This document shows, one piece after another, positions 1-6,065 of a DNA stretch of 7,185 nt. The notes below the pieces were generated by a model. It ran no database searches. It was not told where the DNA came from and saw only the letters and a program-made list of their open reading frames with translations. A program made the translations under genes and the position numbers. Source of the DNA: Deferribacteres bacterium (lineage in GTDB: Bacteria; Nitrospirota; Thermodesulfovibrionia; UBA6902); NCBI GenBank assembly GCA_030598625.1, contig JAUVPO010000093.1, positions 1 through 7,185 on the forward strand. Direction: 5' to 3'. Position 1 is the first letter of the stretch; each line of letters begins with the position of its first letter.

Positions 1-91
1 CTGCATTCGTTAAGTTAAGGATTGAGACATAATTGAATGCCTGGTGAATCTGCGTTACTATCACTTTTAACTGAGAATTCTCAAATTTCAT
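1..91 (-). CDS. Unidentified protein, N-terminal fragment (runs off left edge)
   Basis: An open frame on the minus strand runs off the left edge of the window without a stop. The chosen start is the ATG at 91-89, because an AAGGTGG ribosome binding site lies at 98-104 with a 6-base spacer. This gives 30 visible residues beginning MKFENSQLKVIV, consistent with an amphipathic helix. The same frame extends upstream to another ATG at 178-176 (59 residues visible), bounded by an in-frame TAG, but that ATG has no Shine-Dalgarno sequence before it. I recognise no family. The frame stays open for 59 codons in AT-rich DNA, which together with the ribosome binding site makes a real gene likely, but the fragment is too short to give a function. 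It lies 231 bases downstream of the hydrolase gene and on the same strand. Confidence 0.5.
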   Translation of the reverse strand, partial: MKFENSQLKVIVTQIHQAFNYVSILNLTNA

Positions 92-97
92 ATTATG

Positions 98-104
98 CCA
101 CCTT
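98..104 (-). promoter_or_regulatory. Ribosome binding site of the left-edge partial gene
   Basis: AAGGTGG on the minus strand, 6 bases before the ATG at 91-89. It is the reason for preferring this start over the in-frame ATG at 178-176, which has only a pyrimidine-rich sequence upstream. Confidence 0.5.
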
Positions 105-178
105 ATTAATAAGCAGGTAAAGTACTCAATTTCTGGAGATACAAAATCCAACGATAACCGTTTCAAATCTTCACTCAT

Positions 179-219
179 AAAAACAAATAGAGAAGTGCAG
201 ACTTTAGTCTAAAATGCAC
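179..219 (-). terminator. Possible weak intrinsic terminator after the hydrolase gene
   Basis: Read on the minus strand, GTGC, a five-base bulge, AGACT, a two-base loop, AGTCT and GCAC form a bulged hairpin (219-195). It is followed by the T-rich stretch TTCTCTATTTGTTTTT (194-179). The order, hairpin then T-rich tail, suits transcription arriving from the hydrolase gene that ends at 323. The stem is short, bulged and only moderately GC-rich, and the T tract is interrupted, so this is only a candidate. Confidence 0.25.
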
Positions 220-322
220 ATATCGTAAGCTACCCATAAAAGCAGCCAGGACATAAGTAGATCTTTCCGGCAAAATAACGGTCAGGAGGTTTGTGAATTG
301 TATGACACCAGCCGCAGGCTGA

Positions 323-1060
323 TTAGTTAAGTGTCTCGTCAAGAAACTCCGTAAAACGTTTCCATGATTTTTTATCTGCATCTTCCCGGTACCGGCTGGA
401 ACCAAATACGGTAAAGGCATGTGGTGCTCCACTGTAGGTGATCATTTCGTGGGATATTCCTTTTTCCTCCAACTCACCGGCAAGTTTGCCAAACTGATCC
501 ATAGTTATGTTTGCATCTGCTGTACCATGCAGTATTAGCAGTTTGCCCTTCGTTTTGGAGTAGTCCTGCCCTTCCGGCGTACTTAATCCACCATGAAAAG
601 TGACAAAGCCTTTCAGGTCTGCTCCAGACCTGGCAAACTCAAGTACAGCTGCACCACCAAAGCAGTATCCCATTGCCACAGCATTATTAACATTAGCACC
701 TTTAGATTTTGCAGTATCAAGTGCGCCCTGTAACAGAGAACGCATTTTTTTACGATCCTTATACAGTTCACCGGTATGCTGGCGTTTATCCGTTAATTCT
801 GTTGGCCTAACACCGGCACCGAACAAGTCGGCCGCAAAAACCGCATAACCCATATCAGCCAGCATGTTGGCACGTTTTACCTCATAATCAGTCAGACCGT
901 TCCAGTCATGGATAAGTAGTATCAGAGGCGCATGAGGAGAAGGGCTGATGAAATATCCTTCAAAAGGTTTTCCATCAACCTCGTAGGTTATAGCTTTCCC
1001 GTCAGCACCAGCAACAGCTGAAACAACTAATATAAAAATAACTGTAAAAATATATTTCAT
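323..1060 (-). CDS. Secreted dienelactone hydrolase family protein (alpha/beta hydrolase)
   Basis: A 245-residue protein of the dienelactone hydrolase (DLH) family, predicted to be exported. Residues 1-19 look like a Sec signal peptide: MKYIF, a hydrophobic core, then an AGA site before D20. The mature part has the DLH catalytic triad: Cys133 in GYCFGG, Asp182 in HGTAD and His214 in APHAF. The Cys-Asp and Asp-His spacings (49 and 32) are close to those of Pseudomonas DLH (C123, D171, H202). The ATG at 1060-1058 is chosen because AGGAGG lies 6 bases upstream and because it places the signal peptide at the N-terminus; the frame also opens 12 codons earlier at 1096, which would bury the signal. 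Family members hydrolyse cyclic esters, but many periplasmic homologues have unknown substrates, so no substrate is assigned. It follows the DUF2304 gene by 131 bases and probably has its own promoter. A link to glycan synthesis is not evident. Confidence 0.9.
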   Translation of the reverse strand: MKYIFTVIFILVVSAVAGADGKAITYEVDGKPFEGYFISPSPHAPLILLIHDWNGLTDYEVKRANMLADMGYAVFAADLFGAGVRPTELTDKRQHTGELYKDRKKMRSLLQGALDTAKSKGANVNNAVAMGYCFGGAAVLEFARSGADLKGFVTFHGGLSTPEGQDYSKTKGKLLILHGTADANITMDQFGKLAGELEEKGISHEMITYSGAPHAFTVFGSSRYREDADKKSWKRFTEFLDETLN

Positions 1061-1066
1061 ACCTTT

Positions 1067-1072
1067 CCTCCT
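1067..1072 (-). promoter_or_regulatory. Strong ribosome binding site of the hydrolase gene
   Basis: A perfect AGGAGG on the minus strand with a 6-base spacer (AAAGGT) to the ATG at 1060-1058. It decides the start of the hydrolase against the longer frame that opens at 1096. Confidence 0.85.
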
Positions 1073-1106
1073 TTCCTTCGTTTCCCCCTTAAACACCTAT
1101 TTTTAA

Positions 1107-1135
1107 ATATTACAACTCTTCGTCGTATCCATCAA
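1107..1135 (-). promoter_or_regulatory. Candidate sigma-70-like promoter for the hydrolase gene
   Basis: Read on the minus strand, TTGATG (1135-1130), a 17-base spacer, then TAATAT (1112-1107). Each hexamer matches 4 of 6 consensus positions. The -10 box lies about 47 bases before the hydrolase ATG, leaving room for a short leader that carries the AGGAGG. The -35 box overlaps a small inverted repeat, TCCATC-AATTC-GATGGA at 1128-1144 on the plus strand, which could be chance or an operator. The region is AT-rich, so a chance match is possible. Confidence 0.35.
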
Positions 1136-1191
1136 TTCGATGGAAGTCCAAGAGATCAGGGGGAAATTTATAGACAGGCATAGAGAATACT

Positions 1192-1617
1192 TTAAGAGAT
1201 AACGGGATTGTCGCTGCTTGTATGGCTGTCATCGTTTAATATTGGTCCTTGCTGCTCACCGCTGATCGTTTCCTTGTCTATAATCCTTTCGACTTCCTCC
1301 TTGAGAATACTCAATTCCTGCGCTAATTTTTTATTCTTTTCGCTCAGATTTGAGACAACGATAGAGAAATGAAGGGTTATTAAAAGCAAAAATCCGAATC
1401 CGATAAGAAAGAGAAATGAAGGGGGATAATAGAAGCCGAAAAAAAGGGCGATAGAATCTAAAAGACTTCTCCAGATTGAGAGTGTCAGGAGAACAATGGA
1501 AGCGAAAAGCCAGAGCAACGCATATTTTTCCTTAAAAGCGCCCCTTCGTATCACCTCTATTACAAAAGCGAATATAGTGAAACTGATAAGTATGGATAAG
1601 ACCTGAACGATTTGCAT
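1192..1617 (-). CDS. DUF2304 family membrane protein
   Basis: A 141-residue protein with the layout of the DUF2304 family, recognised from that layout and its neighbour rather than by a search. It has an N-terminal membrane segment (about residues 3-21), a basic linker EVIRRGAFKEKYALLW (21-36) typical of the family, a second hydrophobic segment (about 34-49) and a third (about 66-86). A charged helix follows (about 89-113, SEKNKKLAQELSILKEEVER) that looks like a short coiled coil, then a polar tail. The molecular function is unknown. Family members recur next to DPM1-like GT2 enzymes, as here (gene at 1728-2426, 110 bases upstream), so a role as a membrane partner of that enzyme is a reasonable inference. 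The ATG at 1617 is the first start after an in-frame TAA. It has no Shine-Dalgarno sequence, and a promoter-like sequence ends only 8 bases before it, so the transcript may be leaderless. Confidence 0.8.
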   Translation of the reverse strand: MQIVQVLSILISFTIFAFVIEVIRRGAFKEKYALLWLFASIVLLTLSIWRSLLDSIALFFGFYYPPSFLFLIGFGFLLLITLHFSIVVSNLSEKNKKLAQELSILKEEVERIIDKETISGEQQGPILNDDSHTSSDNPVIS

Positions 1618-1625
1618 GTTTTTTT

Positions 1626-1654
1626 AAGATATACAAGCCGGGATATTATGTCAA
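1626..1654 (-). promoter_or_regulatory. Sigma-70-like promoter for the DUF2304 gene
   Basis: Read on the minus strand, a perfect TTGACA (1654-1649), a 17-base spacer, then TATCTT (1631-1626), which matches 4 of 6 positions of the -10 consensus. Only eight bases (AAAAAAAC) separate the -10 box from the ATG at 1617-1615, so transcription would start at or next to the initiation codon. It is the best promoter-like sequence in the window. It would let DUF2304 be expressed apart from the glycosyltransferase unit upstream. Confidence 0.5.
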
Positions 1655-1727
1655 ATAAAGATTGATAACAGTGTGTACGAGAAATTTATATACACCCGCT
1701 CAGTCCGACTTCGACTAAAGAACGAAT

Positions 1728-2426
1728 TTAATTGTATGCCTTGGTCTTCAGTAATCCTATAAACACGGCCAGGAACACCTTAATCATATAATATACGGCC
1801 CTTACAAAGGTTATCGAGGACCTCCCTTTCGACCTTGGTCTCATCCTTACCGGCACTTCCTTTATGTTTAATCTTTTTTTGTGCGCCACGATTAATGCCT
1901 CGACCTCGGGATAATCTTCAGGATAGTAGTTATTAAAAAGTTCGATGGCCTTTCTTCCGTATGCCCTGAAGCCCGATGTCGTATCAGTAAGTTTTTGTCT
2001 GCATATAAGCGACATCACGAACGAGAAGATATTTCTTCCTATTTTTCTTGTAACAGGCATTGTATAACCATCAACGCCCAGAAACCTCGAGCCGATAACA
2101 AGATCAGCGCCTTCAGTAAGCGGTCCAAGGATTTTTTCTATTTCATGTGCAACGTGCTGACCGTCACCGTCAAATTGGATGGCAATGTCATAATTTTTTT
2201 CAAAGGCATACATGATACCCGTCTGGACAGCGCCGCCTATACCGAGGTTATACGGAAGGTCTATAACCCCGACCCCCGATGAACGGCCGATATGCGAAGT
2301 ATTGTCCGTTGAGCCGTCATTTATTATTACAGGGTCTGCACGGGGAAAGTCCCGTTTAAGGTCATCAATGACATTGCCTATATTCTCCGCTTCATTGTAT
2401 GCAGGGATGATTATGAGTATTTTCAT
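1728..2426 (-). CDS. GT2 glycosyltransferase, polyprenyl-phosphate mannose/glucose synthase-like (DPM1-like)
   Basis: A 232-residue GT-A fold enzyme of family GT2, of the subgroup resembling dolichyl- or polyprenyl-phosphate sugar synthases. Visible motifs are PAYNEAENI (8-16), NDGSTDNT (36-43), NLGIGGAVQTG (60-70), the metal-binding DXD region DGDGQH (86-91), GSRF (112-115), SGFRAY (151-156) and RPRSKGRSSI (196-205). A final hydrophobic stretch (about 206-226) is too short for the two-helix anchor of the larger family members. Such enzymes move a sugar from a nucleotide sugar to a polyprenyl phosphate at the cytoplasmic face of the membrane; donor and acceptor cannot be read here. The next gene downstream is a DUF2304 protein, its usual companion. 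The ATG gives the canonical N-terminus. The nearest Shine-Dalgarno-like bases (GAGG at 2445-2442) are 15 bases away and sit inside the hairpin at 2438-2466, so the start is translated weakly or by coupling. Confidence 0.9.
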   Translation of the reverse strand: MKILIIIPAYNEAENIGNVIDDLKRDFPRADPVIINDGSTDNTSHIGRSSGVGVIDLPYNLGIGGAVQTGIMYAFEKNYDIAIQFDGDGQHVAHEIEKILGPLTEGADLVIGSRFLGVDGYTMPVTRKIGRNIFSFVMSLICRQKLTDTTSGFRAYGRKAIELFNNYYPEDYPEVEALIVAHKKRLNIKEVPVRMRPRSKGRSSITFVRAVYYMIKVFLAVFIGLLKTKAYN

Positions 2427-2437
2427 ATTAATAATAT

Positions 2438-2466
2438 AATTCCTCGAAGCAATGCTTCGGGTAATT
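2438..2466. repeat. Palindromic REP-like hairpin between glycosyltransferase genes
   Basis: Two 13-base arms (2438-2450 and 2454-2466) are inverted copies with 2 mismatches around a 3-base loop. The core CGAAGC-AAT-GCTTCG is a perfect 6-bp stem. The minus-strand RNA is followed by mixed AU sequence rather than a run of U, so it does not look like an intrinsic terminator. GC-rich hairpins flanked by AATT occur as dispersed intergenic palindromes in some anaerobic bacteria, and this could be a decayed copy; no second copy is seen in the window. It may instead stabilise or process the mRNA between the two genes. Confidence 0.5.
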
Positions 2467-2485
2467 CAATTTAATTCATATATTA

Positions 2486-3523
2486 TCAGTCTATTAAAGC
2501 AAGCTGCCTGGCGCTAATTTTATTCTTTTTTATAATCTCTTCAAATTCCCTGATTGAAATTTTTCTTTTTATCGTTCTTCTTTTCTTTATTATTAAAGGC
2601 GCCCCCTTAAATGCAGATACATATGCCGTTATGAGCGAAACAATAATATCCTTTACCGGGTGTGATCTTGCAAATTTCGATGCGCTGCCTTTGCCGGAAA
2701 CCGCCCCGTATAACTGAATTGCGTATCGCAGCGCAATATAATACGGCAGCGTGATAATCCATGACACAGGGAAGTTCTTCCAGGCGACCCAGATGTGATT
2801 GCGCTCTACCAGAAATGCCTTCAGTTTCGAATACATGCCGCCAGTGCCGGAATAATGATGGTATATTACGGCTCCCGGAACGGACAATGCCCGCCAGCCG
2901 GCAAGTACGGCACGCAGCCCAAGGTCCGTATCTTCACAATAGGCAAAGAAATCTTCGTCAAAAAAGCCAATCTCTTTAAGCATCTTCTTGCTATAGAGGG
3001 CGCAGCAGGCGCTTGGGATAAGAATATCTCTTGCCTTGTCATATTGTCCGGTATCTTTTTCAAGCCTTCCCCTGCCTTTGGCAATACCGTCGCGATAGAG
3101 GAGGAGCCCGCCGACAGAATCTATCCGGTCCCGCCGCTCAAGAGAGAGGATTTTGGGAGCCCACATACCCGTGCGGTCACTGGAGGACACAGCTGCATTA
3201 TAAAGGTTCGCAAGCCAGTCCCTGTCCGCCTCAGTATCGTTATTCAATGTCGCAATATACTCCCCCTTCGCAGCCTTTATACCCTGATTGTTTGCGGCTG
3301 CAAAGCCCCTGTTTTCCCGGTTTTCTATAATAAGCGCTTGAGGGAAGCCGGCTTTAATAAACTCAACAGACCCGTCAGTTGAGCCGTTGTCGACAACTAT
3401 GACTTCGAACTCCTTAAATGTCTGTTCCCTTATTGAGGAAAGACAGCCCGGCAAATAATTTATCCCGTTTAAATTGGGAATTACTATCGAAATTAAAGGG
3501 GGATTTCTTCGTTCAACATTCAT
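2486..3523 (-). CDS. GT2 family glycosyltransferase (COG1216, rhamnosyltransferase-like)
   Basis: A 345-residue cytoplasmic, membrane-associated glycosyltransferase. The N-terminal GT-A domain shows PLISIVIPNLNG (9-20), VDNGSTDGS (44-52), NRGFAAANNQG (71-81) and LNNDTE (93-98), the DXD-equivalent metal site. The acceptor side has FFDEDFFAYCEDTDLGLR (187-204) with the conserved ED pair, then YHHYSGT (221-227). A hydrophobic region (about 251-275) and a basic tail (KKRRTIKRK, 313-321) follow, as in the other GT2 genes here. The enzyme probably adds one sugar to a lipid-linked glycan; sugar and linkage are not predictable. The ATG at 3523 gives the usual family N-terminus. The same frame opens 20 codons earlier at a TTG (3583-3581) with no ribosome binding site. 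The ATG itself has only AGGA 13 bases upstream, so the start is not certain. It follows the previous GT2 by 69 bases (9 if the TTG is used). Confidence 0.9.
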   Translation of the reverse strand: MNVERRNPPLISIVIPNLNGINYLPGCLSSIREQTFKEFEVIVVDNGSTDGSVEFIKAGFPQALIIENRENRGFAAANNQGIKAAKGEYIATLNNDTEADRDWLANLYNAAVSSSDRTGMWAPKILSLERRDRIDSVGGLLLYRDGIAKGRGRLEKDTGQYDKARDILIPSACCALYSKKMLKEIGFFDEDFFAYCEDTDLGLRAVLAGWRALSVPGAVIYHHYSGTGGMYSKLKAFLVERNHIWVAWKNFPVSWIITLPYYIALRYAIQLYGAVSGKGSASKFARSHPVKDIIVSLITAYVSAFKGAPLIIKKRRTIKRKISIREFEEIIKKNKISARQLALID

Positions 3524-3592
3524 GAGTTTTAAAATATCCTGTAAAAAAATTATGAATAAACAGATATCATCTTTATAACACAAACCGGCTGT

Positions 3593-4612
3593 CTATATCT
3601 TCAGAAGCCGTATAAAGTCCCTTAAGGTGTCAGAAGCCGTTAATATGACAGAGTTGTTGAATAAAAAGCTGTCCCTGACTTTCCTGTTGCGCTGCACTTC
3701 CGCCCTTTTTTTTAAAGTCCCTCGAAGATGCTTTATGAATGAGAAATATGCCCTGACCATTGAAAATGCTGAACTGAACTCCAGCCGGGCAAGAAAATAT
3801 ATGAATTTCAATAAATGGTAGGGTATTGAGATAGTTATTGCTATAAATATATTACGGATTTCATAGTTTTTAATAATATTAAATAACGCGTTTCTCGTTC
3901 CATAAAAGACACGAAGTGGCGCATGGCGCTGCTTTCCCGACGTCCCTCCGAACTTATGGTAAATAACAGACGCGGGAACATAATTTACCCTCTTTCCATA
4001 GAGCCAGTACCTCCAGCAGAGGTCTACGTCTTCGAAATACATAAAATAATCTTCGTCGAAACCACCGAAATTTAGAAATTCATCTCTACGGACAATTATG
4101 CCAGCCGCGCACACACATCCCCTGCTTCCAGCATTATTATATTTTTCAGAATCGTTATCCATAAATCCTATATCAAATCCTCCACCGGTTAAAATTATAT
4201 GGGCCCCCGCAGAATTAATTTTCTCCGGGGTATCATGTAAAAGGATCTTGCTTCCTGCCATTCCGATGTCCCGGTCTTTTTCCATGGCATCTACAAGCGG
4301 ATCAAGCCAGGCCGGGGTAACCACTGTGTCATTGTTCAGGAAGACGACATATTCACCCTTTGCATGTTCCACTCCGATATTATTCGCCTTGGCAAAACCG
4401 TAATTTCTGTCAAGTTCTATGATACTGACCCATTGATAGTTCGATTTCACATACTTGACACTGCCGTCCGAGGACGCGTTATCCACCATGACAACATCCA
4501 TTCTTTCAAAGGGGAAAACACTGTTTCGTATGGAATCAAGACAGTCCGTTAGATATTTGCGGCCGTTGTAGTTAACAATTATAAGCGATATCGTATGGGA
4601 TGAAATAGTCAT
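3593..4612 (-). CDS. GT2 family glycosyltransferase (COG1216, rhamnosyltransferase-like)
   Basis: A 339-residue enzyme and paralogue of its two GT2 neighbours. Motifs are SLIIVNYNG (9-17), VDNASSDGS (43-51), NYGFAKANNIG (70-80), the metal-binding LNNDT (92-96), GFDEDYFMYFEDVDLCWR (184-201) with the ED pair, and YHKFGGT (218-224). The catalytic domain is followed by a hydrophobic or amphipathic stretch (about 253-275), likely to lie in the inner membrane. The basic tail KKRAEVQRNRKVRDSFLF (301-318) closely resembles that of the GT2 at 6066-7079. The likely role is transfer of one sugar from a nucleotide sugar to a growing lipid-linked oligosaccharide. The ATG at 4612 is supported by GGAG (4623-4620) with a 7-base spacer. 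The gene starts 62 bases after the radical SAM gene, in a gap without a clear promoter or terminator, so co-transcription is likely. Specificity cannot be read from the sequence. Confidence 0.92.
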   Translation of the reverse strand: MTISSHTISLIIVNYNGRKYLTDCLDSIRNSVFPFERMDVVMVDNASSDGSVKYVKSNYQWVSIIELDRNYGFAKANNIGVEHAKGEYVVFLNNDTVVTPAWLDPLVDAMEKDRDIGMAGSKILLHDTPEKINSAGAHIILTGGGFDIGFMDNDSEKYNNAGSRGCVCAAGIIVRRDEFLNFGGFDEDYFMYFEDVDLCWRYWLYGKRVNYVPASVIYHKFGGTSGKQRHAPLRVFYGTRNALFNIIKNYEIRNIFIAITISIPYHLLKFIYFLARLEFSSAFSMVRAYFSFIKHLRGTLKKRAEVQRNRKVRDSFLFNNSVILTASDTLRDFIRLLKI

Positions 4613-4619
4613 CAGTACA

Positions 4620-4623
4620 CTCC
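4620..4623 (-). promoter_or_regulatory. Ribosome binding site of the GT2 gene at 3593-4612
   Basis: GGAG on the minus strand with a 7-base spacer to the ATG at 4612-4610. The 62-base gap in which it lies shows no convincing promoter. Confidence 0.6.
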
Positions 4624-4674
4624 GGAACTCGTTCTGTTATTTTGCGTGAAGATATGATATTTTTCAGAAATTGT

Positions 4675-6063
4675 CTACTTTTTCATAAGGCCAAGGCTCA
4701 TGAGGATTCTCTTGACAATATCCTTACTTCGTGGATGGCGCAAGAAAAAAGGCATTATCATTCTTTCAATACGCAGGACTAACGGATTTCTCATCATGGG
4801 CATTTCCATGCCCATAGATTCCATCATGGCCTGATGGAGAAAGTTGTAATCCACCCCTTTTATTTTTGCTTCCGTTGCATTTCTTCTGAAACTGTCATGA
4901 CTTTTAATTAGCGAAAGACCATGCTCCTCACAATAATTAAAAAGATCACTGCCGGGGTGAGGTGTATAAAAGGCCGGACTATAGTGCTCGGGTTTTATTC
5001 TTTTGATCATGTTTACCGTATCCATTACCTCTGCATTTGTTTCCGTAGGAATCCCCATCATATAGTTGGCCCATATTTTAACCCCGTATTTCCTGCAAAT
5101 TTCGGCAGCTTTGTAATTATGCTCTACCTTAGTGCCCTTACGCAAAAAATTCAGTACCCTCTGGTTTCCGCTTTCAAAACCTATAAACATTACCTTAAGC
5201 CCCACCTCGGACATAAGCGCTATCATATCTTCATTCCGGCAGATAATGTCCGCCCTGCTCTGGCAGGCAAACTGCTGGTTAAAACCGTTTTCCTTATACA
5301 GCCTGCAGAATTCGACCACCCAGTCTCTGTCCTCTGTAATGCAGTCATCATGTATCATCATGCTATTGAAATTATATTTCCCCCGCATTTCAACAAGCTC
5401 CTGTATTACATTGGATGGACTGCGGCGTCTGACCTTTTTCCCGAATATTAACCTTTCGGCAGGCTGGCAATAATTGCAGTTGAATTTGCAGCCCCGTCCC
5501 GCAATAATGGTTACAAAGGGTCTGTCAAAGCCTTCAACCGGCAGGGGATACTCCAGATCGTTAAAGAGTTCCCTGTCAGCAAATGGAAGCTTGTCCAGGT
5601 CCTCAGGAACAACTCCCTTGATCACCCTTGGAGGAGTTTTACCTTTCTCAATGTCCTTTAATAATTCAGTAAATGATATTTCTCCTTCTCCTGTTATGAT
5701 ATGATCAATATTACTTTCTTTGGAGATTTCTTCAAGCGCTATGCTCGGATGAGGACCGCCCGCAACCGTTATGGTTTGAGGCGACACTTTTTTAATCGTC
5801 CTTACGGCCTTCATTGCCGGATTGTAATCAACGCTCATCATGGTCACGCCGACTACGTCCGGCTTTTTTTCGATAATTGTCTTCTCGAAATGCTTCCAGC
5901 TCTTAAGACAGCGCAGGTCGATCAATTCCACAGGATAACCTTCCTCCCTGGCATAAGCGCTGATATTACATAACCCGTGACTTATCCATGACTCTTCCAT
6001 TCCCTTGCCGTAACTGTTGAAACCTATTCCTGAAATACCGGGGAACAACAAAGCAACCTTCAT
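4675..6063 (-). CDS. B12-binding domain radical SAM protein
   Basis: A 462-residue enzyme with a cobalamin-binding domain followed by a radical SAM domain. The N-terminal Rossmann-like domain (about 1-150) carries GVTMMSVDYNPAM (72-84), AGGPHPS (101-107) and TGEGE (124-128). It lacks the DxHxxG motif of His-on cobalamin enzymes, as is usual in this radical SAM class. The radical SAM core (about 180-380) has the 4Fe-4S ligands Cys192, Cys196 and Cys199 in CX3CX2C, then GFESGN (295-300), MGIPTET (336-342) and YTPHPGSDL (366-374). The family includes C- and P-methylases and the BchE-type cyclase; the substrate here is unknown. A Met-rich stretch (413-424) and a basic, hydrophobic tail (about 425-462) suggest membrane association. 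The ATG at 6063 has AGAGG 6 bases upstream and begins 2 bases after the GT2 stop, so the pair is translationally coupled. Position among glycosyltransferases suggests modification of the glycan, lipid carrier or precursor (inference). Confidence 0.92.
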   Translation of the reverse strand: MKVALLFPGISGIGFNSYGKGMEESWISHGLCNISAYAREEGYPVELIDLRCLKSWKHFEKTIIEKKPDVVGVTMMSVDYNPAMKAVRTIKKVSPQTITVAGGPHPSIALEEISKESNIDHIITGEGEISFTELLKDIEKGKTPPRVIKGVVPEDLDKLPFADRELFNDLEYPLPVEGFDRPFVTIIAGRGCKFNCNYCQPAERLIFGKKVRRRSPSNVIQELVEMRGKYNFNSMMIHDDCITEDRDWVVEFCRLYKENGFNQQFACQSRADIICRNEDMIALMSEVGLKVMFIGFESGNQRVLNFLRKGTKVEHNYKAAEICRKYGVKIWANYMMGIPTETNAEVMDTVNMIKRIKPEHYSPAFYTPHPGSDLFNYCEEHGLSLIKSHDSFRRNATEAKIKGVDYNFLHQAMMESMGMEMPMMRNPLVLRIERMIMPFFLRHPRSKDIVKRILMSLGLMKK

Positions 6064-6065
6064 TA

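Noticed and set aside
309..321. CAGCC-GCA-GGCTG hairpin just after the hydrolase stop
   Set aside because: The stem is only 5 bp with a 3-base loop, and no T run follows on the minus strand, so it is not supported as an intrinsic terminator.
175..432. An 85-codon minus-strand frame overlapping the end of the hydrolase gene
   Set aside because: It overlaps the hydrolase C-terminal coding region in another frame and has no family features. Its TGA overlapping the ATG at 178 appears to be coincidence.
1163..1690. GAAATTTATA repeated at 1163-1172 and 1681-1690, flanking the DUF2304 gene
   Set aside because: Ten AT-rich bases recurring once in intergenic DNA is weak evidence; no longer match or inverted ends indicate a mobile element.
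2795..3382. A 195-codon open frame on the plus strand
   Set aside because: It lies wholly antisense to the GT2 gene at 2486-3523, which has all family motifs. Its translation shows no domain, so it is a shadow frame in a GC-richer stretch.
3524..3583. N-terminal extension of the third GT2 from a TTG at 3583
   Set aside because: There is no ribosome binding site before the TTG, and the extra 20 residues precede the canonical GT2 N-terminus. The possibility is noted but not adopted.
4921..5451. A 176-codon open frame on the plus strand
   Set aside because: It is antisense to the radical SAM gene, whose CX3CX2C and other motifs are intact. The plus-strand product has no recognisable features.
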